A stretch of DNA of 12,293 nucleotides, taken from positions 1 through 12,293 of the forward strand of contig JAEWBT010000080.1 of the NCBI GenBank assembly GCA_023391015.1, given 5' to 3'. The notes beneath the pieces were generated by a model. It was not told the DNA's origin. It ran no database searches and was given only the letters and a program-made list of their open reading frames with translations. Shown here in pieces: positions 1 to 5,254 of the stretch (its first letter is position 1; the number at the start of each line of letters is the position of its first letter). A program made the position numbers and the translations under genes. Origin of the DNA: Bacteroidota bacterium. GTDB lineage: Bacteria; Bacteroidota; Bacteroidia; Chitinophagales; Chitinophagaceae.

Positions 1-2
1 AA

Positions 3-222
3 CACATGTTCTGCAACCCTGCATCACACCTTCTGCAATGCTGCACCACATGTTCTGCAATACTGCATCACACCTTCTGCAACCCTGCATCACATGTTCT
101 GCAATGCTGCACCACATGTTCTGCAATACTGCATCACACCTTCTGCAACCCTGCATCACATGTTCTGCAATACTGCACCACATGTTCTGCAATACTGCAT
201 CATACCTTCTGCAGCATTGCAG
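3..222. repeat. 22-bp tandem repeat array (about 10 units, 66-bp higher-order period)
   Basis: Ten consecutive 22-bp units start at 3, 25, 47, 69, 91, 113, 135, 157, 179 and 201. Each reads roughly CACA-yswTCTGCAA-yr-CTGCAy. The variants recur every three units (an AACCCTGCAT type, then AATGCTGCAC or AATACTGCAC, then AATACTGCAT), so there is a 66-bp higher-order repeat present about three times. The array reaches the left edge and probably continues beyond it. There are no unique spacers, so it is not a CRISPR. Open frames run through it only because three 22-bp units make a multiple of three; the Cys/His/Leu-rich translations look like repeat artefacts. Confidence 0.92.
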
Positions 223-230
223 AAGGTGTT
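204..230. repeat. Inverted terminal copy of the 22-bp unit, forming a perfect hairpin
   Basis: ACCTTCTGCA at 204-213 is followed by a GCAT loop and the exact reverse complement TGCAGAAGGT at 218-227. Positions 210-229 match the reverse complement of the array unit at 25-46 over 20 bases. The array therefore ends with one unit in the opposite orientation, giving a 10-bp stem with a 4-nt loop. Confidence 0.85.
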
Positions 231-278
231 CTGCCATAAGTAATCCCCAGTAATTCGTTAGCGGTAAAAACAAAATAC

Positions 279-365
279 GGGTCATTGCGAGCGAAGCGAA
301 GCAACCTGCACAAAATACCCTGTATGATGTGCAGGTTGCTTCGTCGTTCCTCCTCGCAATGACCC
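279..365. mobile_element. MITE-like inverted-repeat element without a gene
   Basis: The left arm at 279-312 begins GGGTCATTGCGA and ends GAAGCAACCTGCACA. The right arm at 328-365 is its imperfect reverse complement, ending CGCAATGACCC. They enclose a 15-bp spacer at 313-327. The left arm is identical over 34 bases to the reverse complement of the right arm of the GIY-YIG element at 3354-3387, and the preceding ACAAAATAC also recurs before the left arm of that element. It therefore looks like a gene-less derivative of the larger element. It lies about 50 bp beyond the stop of the epimerase gene. The transcript could fold into a long hairpin and serve as a 3' end signal; that role is inference. 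No target duplication was identified. Confidence 0.82.
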
Positions 366-415
366 ACAAAACAGAGGCGCTTCTTGCGAACGAATGACTC
401 GCAGTTACATAAAGA

Positions 416-949
416 TTAGAAAGGAGACCGGAAGGCTTCCAGCGTGGGAAAGCCTTTATCGCGGTCGCTCAGGATGGAATCGGGCACGCCCCAGTCGAAC
501 CCAAAGCTATCCCAACGAATCCCCTTATCGTGGTCGGGGTTGTGGACGGAGGAAACCAGATAGAAGGTCATCGCCCCCTCGCTGAGTGCCCGGAAGCCGT
601 GGGCGCATCCTTCGGGGATATAGAGCGCCAGATGGTTTTGAGCCGAAAGGATTTGGGAAAAATGCTGCCCGAACGTGGGCGAATCTTTGCGGATATCCAG
701 CACCACATCCAGGATTTCGCCCACGGGGCAAAAGACAATCTTGGCATGTTGGGCGGGCGGCGTCTGGAAATGCATCCCCCGGATGACGTTCCTGGCAGAA
801 AAAGAATAATAACTTTCCCGAAGCGTGAAATGAATGCCTTTTTCCCGAAGGGAATCTTCATGAAACACCTTCGTGAACGACCCGCGCAGGTCGGTGAAGT
901 GGGGGAGGGAAAGGATTTGGAGGTCTTTAATGGGTGGTGGCTGGAGCAT
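416..949 (-). CDS. RmlC-like NDP-4-keto-6-deoxyhexose 3,5-epimerase
   Basis: The 177-residue protein belongs to the RmlC/RfbC cupin family, which epimerises C3 and/or C5 of nucleotide-linked 4-keto-6-deoxy sugars. Family residues visible are RGMHFQ with the catalytic His60, Lys70, the SPTFG turn near 90-94, YIPEGCAHGF at 110-119, Tyr130 and Asp164 in the LSDRD segment, so the His-Asp dyad appears intact. The start at 949 is chosen because an upstream extension to 1027 would add 26 residues lying inside the DUF3667 gene, and usual members begin just before the strand ending in DLRGSF. It overlaps the upstream DUF3667 gene by 23 nt and is the last gene of the rfbF-rfbG operon. That context suggests a CDP-sugar substrate rather than the dTDP sugar of classical RmlC; this is inference. 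The tyrosine often found in the segment before GIRW is replaced by histidine (HNPDHDKGIRW). Confidence 0.87.
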   Translation of the reverse strand: MLQPPPIKDLQILSLPHFTDLRGSFTKVFHEDSLREKGIHFTLRESYYSFSARNVIRGMHFQTPPAQHAKIVFCPVGEILDVVLDIRKDSPTFGQHFSQILSAQNHLALYIPEGCAHGFRALSEGAMTFYLVSSVHNPDHDKGIRWDSFGFDWGVPDSILSDRDKGFPTLEAFRSPF

Positions 950-1775
950 GTTTGGCAGGCGGGCGGCTGGTCTTGATATAGATTTTATCCTTCCCGGTGA
1001 TGGCAAAATATATTGATAGCCCTCCAAGACTTATAACCGAGACAATAAGCGTACTGAAAACCCAATGGGTCAGGTAGCGCCAAAGCCATCCTCCAAAGGA
1101 AAAAGCCTGCCGGAAGGCATTATAATAAGCATAAGTGAGGTAGATGGCCGCAACAAGCATCCATACTAAGCCCGTGTCTTCTATGAGGAATCCAAAAAGC
1201 GTATCGACCAGATTAATAACCAGAACGCCTATCAGAAAAAAGGCATTGATGATGGTATGTTCCGAAAGATTGAGGCGAAGCCTCCGGAAGCACACCACGC
1301 TGGACAGGCTGAATATCAGCGAAGAACCCAAGAGAATCCACTTGGCATGGGCGTCCATAAAGTCCACAATCTGTTGGGTGTCTTCGGTCTCAAAAGGGAC
1401 CTCTGGTTGTTGGGCATCGAGGAAGCCGGTTACGGCCAGGATTAGGACGATAGTCGTCAGGATGCTGAACCAACCCATGCGTTTCCCGGCCAGATACGCC
1501 CGGATTTCCTTGCCGGGGTTCACGAACGCCTTCTTAATCGTAGCGGGGAAGCCTTTGTCCAGGTGCCACACGCCGTGAACAAAGTCGTGGAGCAGGAAGT
1601 GCTTGAACGACATGCGGTGGGTGTGGGCGCTTTGCCCGCAATCGTGGCAATACGCGCCCAGGAGCGCCGCGCCGCAGTTGAGGCAGTTTTGGGGATGCCC
1701 GTGGGCGTCGGGGTTGCTATGGGGCAACTGCACCGATGGGGCAATGGCGCGGGGCTTCCGGAAGGCAAGTTTCAT
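927..1775 (-). CDS. DUF3667 family membrane protein with N-terminal zinc ribbon
   Basis: The 282-residue protein has a zinc ribbon with CxxC pairs at Cys31/34 and Cys43/46, followed by the family-typical segment around residues 55-98 (HFLLHDFVHGVWHLDKG, then FVNPGKEIRAYLAGKR). Hydrophobic stretches near 103-119, 147-163, 177-195, 203-217 and 239-258 predict about five membrane spans. This matches DUF3667, which is common in Bacteroidota and has no assigned biochemical role. The ATG at 1775 overlaps the rfbG stop in an ATGA arrangement, which argues against the open frame extending to 1907 and implies translational coupling. The 3' end overlaps the epimerase gene by 23 nt. Position inside a CDP-sugar operon suggests a link to envelope glycan work, but no motif shows a catalytic activity. 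Confidence 0.82.
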   Translation of the reverse strand: MKLAFRKPRAIAPSVQLPHSNPDAHGHPQNCLNCGAALLGAYCHDCGQSAHTHRMSFKHFLLHDFVHGVWHLDKGFPATIKKAFVNPGKEIRAYLAGKRMGWFSILTTIVLILAVTGFLDAQQPEVPFETEDTQQIVDFMDAHAKWILLGSSLIFSLSSVVCFRRLRLNLSEHTIINAFFLIGVLVINLVDTLFGFLIEDTGLVWMLVAAIYLTYAYYNAFRQAFSFGGWLWRYLTHWVFSTLIVSVISLGGLSIYFAITGKDKIYIKTSRPPAKHAPATTH

Positions 1776-2863
1776 GGAGAAGGCGTTTCGGTCCGTCCAA
1801 AATACAACCGGATTTGGTTTTCGCACTTTTCCTTCGCCCCTTCCCCGGAGGCATACCATGCGGCAGTCCAGTCGATCGCTTCGTCGGCAGTGAGGAGGGG
1901 ATGCCAACCGGTAGCGGCTTTCAGTTTGGCGTTGTCCAGCATCAGCAGGCCCGCCTCATGGAGCGATGCGTCGGGCTGGATGGAGGGCTGTTGATGGAGG
2001 CCAAAAGCCTTATAGAACCGCGTGGCTACGTCCAGCACCGTGCGCTCATCCTGCCGGTCGGGGCCAATGTTATAGGCGGTGGCAAAGGTGGCTCCATCCG
2101 TTCCCGAAGCTTTTACGGCCAGTAGCAGGTAGGCCACGAGCGGTTCCAGCACATGTTGCCACGGGCGCACGCTTTGGGGATTGCGAAGCACCACGGGGTT
2201 GCCCTTTTGGATGGCCCGAACCATATCGGGGATGAGGCGGTCTTCGGAGAAATCGCCGCCGCCGATGACGTTTCCGGCCCGCATCGAGACGATTGTCTTG
2301 CCGTGTTCGGCATGTTTTTGGGGATGGAAAAACGAGCGCCGGTAGGAATCAATCACGATTTCAGCGGCAGCCTTGGAGGCGCTGTAGGGATCGTAGCCGC
2401 CCAGCGGTGCATTTTCCGGAAAAGCAGTGCCGCGTTCATCGTTTTCATACACCTTATCGGTGGTAATGATGATGGCTGTAACCGGATCTTTCATAAATCG
2501 CAAGGCATCCAGCACATGGGCCGTACCCATCACATTGGCCCCAAAGGTCTCCAGCGGTGCGCGATAGGAGCGCCGCACCAGGGCCTGCGCGGCGAGGTGG
2601 AAGATGACATCGGGTTGGAAATCCAGTATCTCCTGTTGCACTCTTTGGGCGTCCTGTACATCCGCAATCACCGATTCGCACAAGGCATTGCCACCGATCT
2701 GATTATAGAGATCCTCCGGGTGTTCCGGCGCAAGGGAATAGCCTTTCACCGTGGTGCCGAGCTGTTTAAGGAGCAGAAGCATCCAGGCACCTTTAAAGCC
2801 CGTATGGCCCGTGAGGAAAACGCGTTTTCCGGAAAAAAAGGATTGGAGGAGGGAGAAGTTCAT
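1772..2863 (-). CDS. rfbG: CDP-glucose 4,6-dehydratase
   Basis: The 363-residue extended short-chain dehydrogenase converts CDP-glucose to CDP-4-keto-6-deoxyglucose using bound NAD. The N-terminus shows the Rossmann motif GHTGFKG at 19-25, preceded by KRVFLT. Then come FHLAAQALVRRSY at 88-100, TTDKVYEN at 134-141 (the TTDK form typical of RfbG), the YSASK catalytic pair Tyr160/Lys164, RAGNVIGGGD around 195-204, and RPWQHVLEPL. Length fits the family (about 360). It follows rfbF, its pathway partner, but is separated from it by 603 bp that contain the GIY-YIG element, whose left arm begins only 36 bp upstream of this ATG. It is coupled to the DUF3667 gene by an ATGA overlap. Transcription presumably depends on read-through across the element or on a promoter inside it. 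Confidence 0.96.
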   Translation of the reverse strand: MNFSLLQSFFSGKRVFLTGHTGFKGAWMLLLLKQLGTTVKGYSLAPEHPEDLYNQIGGNALCESVIADVQDAQRVQQEILDFQPDVIFHLAAQALVRRSYRAPLETFGANVMGTAHVLDALRFMKDPVTAIIITTDKVYENDERGTAFPENAPLGGYDPYSASKAAAEIVIDSYRRSFFHPQKHAEHGKTIVSMRAGNVIGGGDFSEDRLIPDMVRAIQKGNPVVLRNPQSVRPWQHVLEPLVAYLLLAVKASGTDGATFATAYNIGPDRQDERTVLDVATRFYKAFGLHQQPSIQPDASLHEAGLLMLDNAKLKAATGWHPLLTADEAIDWTAAWYASGEGAKEKCENQIRLYFGRTETPSP

Positions 2864-2899
2864 CAGGGAGGACTCTGAATAAGAAATGATACAAAATAC

Positions 2900-3387
2900 G
2901 GGTCATTGCGAGCGAAACGAAGTGGAGAGAAGCAACCTGCACAGCATGCCGTTCGTTTCTGCTTGCTATTTCAAGTATTACATTTCCGCTGCTTCCGGCG
3001 ACAGGTCGCGCCACTGCGGGTTTTGAGAAGTTACCAATTCTTCCTTTGCCCTGCGACTACCGGCTTTGATGCGCTTTTCTTCTGTTATTGCGTGCGTAAC
3101 GTCATCGAACCAGCGATAATAGACCAGTTTTGTGCAATGATACAGAGCGGTGAAGCATTTGCTTTGCGGCGTTGGGTGTTGATGTTGCCAAACTCTTGCA
3201 CGCAGATTGGAGGTAACACCTGTATAGAGCGCTGTATTGGAAGCCGTAGTCATCATGTAAACACAGCCGGGTTTACGGTTAAAAGTCATGCTCTTTTCCG
3301 GAAAATAAGTTTAGAAATCAGGCTGTCAGGAACAGAGGACTGTCAGTGCATATTGTGCAGGTTGCTTCGCTTCGCTCGCAATGACCC
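2900..3387. mobile_element. 488-bp inverted-repeat element carrying a GIY-YIG nuclease gene
   Basis: The left arm at 2900-2943 begins GGGTCATTGCGA and ends GAAGCAACCTGCACA. The right arm at 3354-3387 is the reverse complement of the same outer and inner blocks. The left arm carries ten extra bases in the middle. Between them is one minus-strand GIY-YIG gene (2978-3289). The right arm matches the left arm of the small element at 279-312 over 34 bases. ACAAAATAC precedes the left arm here, as it does at the small element. It interrupts the rfbF-rfbG pair. I see no clear target duplication and no transposase. Calling it mobile is inference from repeat structure and two related copies within 3 kb. 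Confidence 0.75.
2978..3289 (-). CDS. Single-domain GIY-YIG nuclease
   Basis: The 103-residue protein is one GIY-YIG domain of the small free-standing (YhbQ/UPF0213-like) type. The GIY half is CVYMM with Tyr11, the YIG half is LYTGVTSNL with Tyr22, Arg30/Arg32 and His35 follow, then KLVYYRWFDD, and the acidic helix TEEKRIK supplies the expected metal-binding Glu (70 or 71). The C-terminus has the family ending NPQWRDLS. All expected active-site positions are present, so it is likely a functional metal-dependent endonuclease. Known superfamily members include homing endonucleases and repair nucleases; the substrate of this subgroup is not established. The ATG at 3289 is the only plausible start. 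It lies wholly within the inverted-repeat element, so it is probably the element's own gene, not part of the sugar pathway. Confidence 0.9.
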   Translation of the reverse strand: MTFNRKPGCVYMMTTASNTALYTGVTSNLRARVWQHQHPTPQSKCFTALYHCTKLVYYRWFDDVTHAITEEKRIKAGSRRAKEELVTSQNPQWRDLSPEAAEM

Positions 3388-3435
3388 GCATAATGTAGGA
3401 ATCATGGAATAGGTCCGCCCAACGTTTATATCATC

Positions 3436-3456
3436 CCTCAAACCTCAATCCTCAAC
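3436..3456. repeat. Three tandem heptamers (CCTCAAN)
   Basis: CCTCAAA, CCTCAAT and CCTCAAC lie head to tail, just downstream of the rfbF stop codon. On the coding strand they read TTGAGGN three times. This is a short 7-bp-period repeat of the same period as the unrelated heptamers upstream of rfbF. Confidence 0.7.
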
Positions 3457-3466
3457 CCTGCGCTCT

Positions 3467-4240
3467 CTACCATTTCTTCCACTTTGGGTCGGATTCCCAG
3501 AGCATTTCCAGCTCTTCCTTGTCGCGCAGGGTGTCCATACACTTCCAGAAGTCGTGGTGGCGATAAGCAGCGATCTGTCCGTCGCGGGCAAGGCCATCGA
3601 GGGGCTCGCGCTCCCACATGACATCATCGGCATTATCGGGCAGGTAGCGGGCTATTTCCGGCTCCACCACAAAAAAGCCCCCGTTGATCCAGGTGCCGCT
3701 ATCGGCAGGTTTTTCTTCAAAAGAATCAATCGTGCCGTCTGCTTCCATCTTCAACACCCCAAAGCGACTGGTAGCCTGAATGGCGGTCATGGTGCAAATC
3801 TTTCCGGAAGCCTCGTGGAAGCGCAGTAGTTCGTCCAGGTTCACGTCTGAAACGCCGTCGCCGTAAGTGAGCATAAAGCGCTCGCCGGCCGTGTATTTCA
3901 ACACGCGCTTGAGGCGGCCCGCCGTCATCGTGTCGAGTCCCGTTTCTACCAGCGTGATTTTAAACGGTTCGGCCCCGGCGTTGTGCACTTCGATGGAGTT
4001 GTTGGAGAGATCCACCGTCAGGTCGGCATTGTGGAGAAAGTAGTTGGTGAAATACTCTTTGATAATCCAGCCTTTATAGCCCAGGCACACGATAAACTCG
4101 GTGTGGCCGTAGGCTGCATAGCTTTTCATGATGTGCCAGAGGATGGGCTTGCCGCCAATCTCAATCATGGGTTTGGGGCGTAGCGAAGATTCTTCGGAAA
4201 TGCGGGTGCCGCGACCGCCGGCGAAAAGAACAACTTTCAT
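3467..4240 (-). CDS. rfbF: Glucose-1-phosphate cytidylyltransferase
   Basis: The 257-residue enzyme makes CDP-glucose from CTP and glucose-1-phosphate, the first step of CDP-deoxysugar synthesis in the cytoplasm. It starts MKVVLFAGGRGTRISEES, the nucleotide-binding signature, followed by RPKPMIEIGGKPILWHIM. GDGVSD at 127-132 supplies the metal-binding aspartates. EEKP is at 175-178, NGGFFV at 186-191 and FWKCMDT at 231-237. The length equals the usual 257 for RfbF. The ATG at 4240 is chosen over an upstream ATG at 4282 because it places the signature at the N-terminus and sits directly beside a -7 box (4245-4252). It is the first gene of the operon that continues to rfbG, the DUF3667 gene and the epimerase, with the GIY-YIG element in between. 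Confidence 0.96.
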   Translation of the reverse strand: MKVVLFAGGRGTRISEESSLRPKPMIEIGGKPILWHIMKSYAAYGHTEFIVCLGYKGWIIKEYFTNYFLHNADLTVDLSNNSIEVHNAGAEPFKITLVETGLDTMTAGRLKRVLKYTAGERFMLTYGDGVSDVNLDELLRFHEASGKICTMTAIQATSRFGVLKMEADGTIDSFEEKPADSGTWINGGFFVVEPEIARYLPDNADDVMWEREPLDGLARDGQIAAYRHHDFWKCMDTLRDKEELEMLWESDPKWKKW

Positions 4241-4244
4241 GGGG

Positions 4245-4252
4245 CGAAAGTA
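4245..4252 (-). promoter_or_regulatory. Putative -7 box for rfbF (leaderless start)
   Basis: On the minus strand TACTTTCG lies four bases before the rfbF ATG. It resembles the Bacteroidota -7 consensus TAnnTTTG with one mismatch. Transcription would start at or very near the ATG, giving a leaderless mRNA. No convincing -33 TTG box is visible, because the upstream DNA is a run of heptamer repeats. Confidence 0.4.
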
Positions 4253-4253
4253 A

Positions 4254-4288
4254 AAAGACGAAAGACGATAGACAAAAGACAAAAGAAA
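4254..4288. repeat. Five tandem heptamers (AAAGACR-like)
   Basis: Units are AAAGACG, AAAGACG, ATAGACA, AAAGACA and AAAGAAA, in exact 7-bp phase. On the rfbF strand they form a pyrimidine-rich TTTNTCT-type tract directly upstream of the putative -7 box. Changes in unit number by slippage would alter promoter spacing; this is inference. Confidence 0.75.
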
Positions 4289-4292
4289 TCCT

Positions 4293-4313
4293 GTAAGGGT
4301 GCAACCTTGTTAC
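4293..4313. repeat. Small imperfect hairpin
   Basis: GTAAGG pairs with CCTTgTTAC around a GTGCAA loop, with one bulged base. It lies in the gap between the DUF4292 gene and rfbF, 22 bp from the stronger palindrome at 4336-4363, and could belong to the same dispersed repeat unit. There is no U-tract to call it a terminator. Confidence 0.4.
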
Positions 4314-4335
4314 TGTCCGGAAAAAGATGTCTTCC

Positions 4336-4363
4336 GTAGAGACAGGGCATGCCTTGCCTCTAC
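4336..4363. repeat. 28-bp palindromic repeat (GTAGAG...CTCTAC)
   Basis: The outer stem GTAGAG/CTCTAC is followed by a mismatch, then by an inner stem around CATG (core GGGCATGCCT). It starts 34 bases beyond the DUF4292 stop on the minus strand, so the transcript would form a strong hairpin there, and a short T-run follows about 8 bases later. It resembles dispersed intergenic palindromes of the REP type; membership of a genome-wide family cannot be tested here. It may act as a weak terminator separating the DUF4292 cluster from rfbF. Confidence 0.6.
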
Positions 4364-4396
4364 CAAATCCCCGATCCCTAACACACACAATCCTTC

Positions 4397-5254
4397 TCAC
4401 TCCACATTATATCCCTTCGGTACCGAAAACGGGGTGGATATATTGCCGTTCCATTGCGGATTGTCGAACGATAGTTGCAGCTCCCCCCTTTTTTCGCCGG
4501 TTTGCCAGGTAGCGGTGCGCTCCCGGAAAAACGGAAAGGCTCCTTCTTTCATCAGCCCGCGAAGCGCCATCGAAAAAGTAACCGGTTCGGCATCTTTCGT
4601 TTGCAGCGAAACACCGTAACCGCTGAGCACCGTATCGGGCAGGGAAAAAAAGTGGGTTTGCTCGCCGGTGGCGGTGGTGTTGAAGACCAACAGCCGGTCG
4701 GGTAGGGCCTGAACGCCGCGGGGTTGCATGCCGGGCGTCGCCGGGGCGTAGCCAATCAACAGGGCTTCCAAATCCGCAAAAGAAAGCGGAAACGGCAGTA
4801 GATTTCCGGCTTCGGAAAACGGCAACAACCGTGCATTTTTCTGTAAGAAATTCACCATGCGCACCGAATCCGGTGTGATATACACACGGGCCACGTTCAC
4901 CAGTCCGCCCAAAGCCGAAACATTAATCCAGATCGCCTCGCTTTTCCGGATGCGGATATTGGCAGAGAACTCGTTGCTTTCGCCGTTGTTGTCCAGTCTG
5001 GCCTTGGCTTTTCCGGAAAAAGTCTGAAAATTTCCGGAAAATAATGCCTTTTCATTGAGCTTCCGGGCCAGTGCCAGGTCGGCAGTGCTGGGCCCCGCCG
5101 GCCCCGCTATCACAACAGTATCTGTCTTGGCTTTTTTACGCTTTTTCTCTTTTGGTGCGGTGGCATTGCCAGTAGCTTTTTTGGACGAGTGACAACTTGT
5201 CAAAAGCCCCAAAGAAAGAAGCGCCGCTAACCCTTTGATCCAGACCTTATTCAT
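4397..5254 (-). CDS. DUF4292 lipoprotein
   Basis: The 285-residue protein begins with a lipoprotein signal: MNKVW, a hydrophobic stretch, and the lipobox LLTSC with the modified Cys21. A Lys-rich linker (about 33-47) follows. The rest is predicted beta-rich, with features typical of DUF4292, an LolA/LolB-like fold family in Bacteroidota: FSGKAKARLDNN near 79-90, IWINVSALGG, VARVYITPDSVRMVNF and a C-terminal strand ending with STPFSVPKGYNVE. It probably sits in the periplasm, anchored to a membrane; the ligand is unknown. The ATG at 5254 overlaps the TPR gene stop by 8 nt, so the longer frame to 5506, which has no signal sequence, is rejected. In related genomes an M23 peptidase gene often follows; here rfbF does. 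Confidence 0.83.
   Translation of the reverse strand: MNKVWIKGLAALLSLGLLTSCHSSKKATGNATAPKEKKRKKAKTDTVVIAGPAGPSTADLALARKLNEKALFSGNFQTFSGKAKARLDNNGESNEFSANIRIRKSEAIWINVSALGGLVNVARVYITPDSVRMVNFLQKNARLLPFSEAGNLLPFPLSFADLEALLIGYAPATPGMQPRGVQALPDRLLVFNTTATGEQTHFFSLPDTVLSGYGVSLQTKDAEPVTFSMALRGLMKEGAFPFFRERTATWQTGEKRGELQLSFDNPQWNGNISTPFSVPKGYNVE

Noticed and set aside
1..253. Cys/His-rich open frames across the 22-bp repeat, and a possible CRISPR array
   Set aside because: Units are contiguous with no unique spacers, and the frames are open only because the repeat lacks stop codons. The translations are the repeat itself in different phases.
1776..1907. Longer start for the DUF3667 gene inside rfbG
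   Set aside because: The ATGA coupling at 1775 and the family N-terminus favour the shorter form; the extension is antisense-free but purely rfbG sequence in another frame.
2153..2878. Long plus-strand frame opposite rfbG (241 codons)
   Set aside because: It is antisense to a well-supported dehydratase, has no recognisable protein features and mirrors the codon bias of the real gene.
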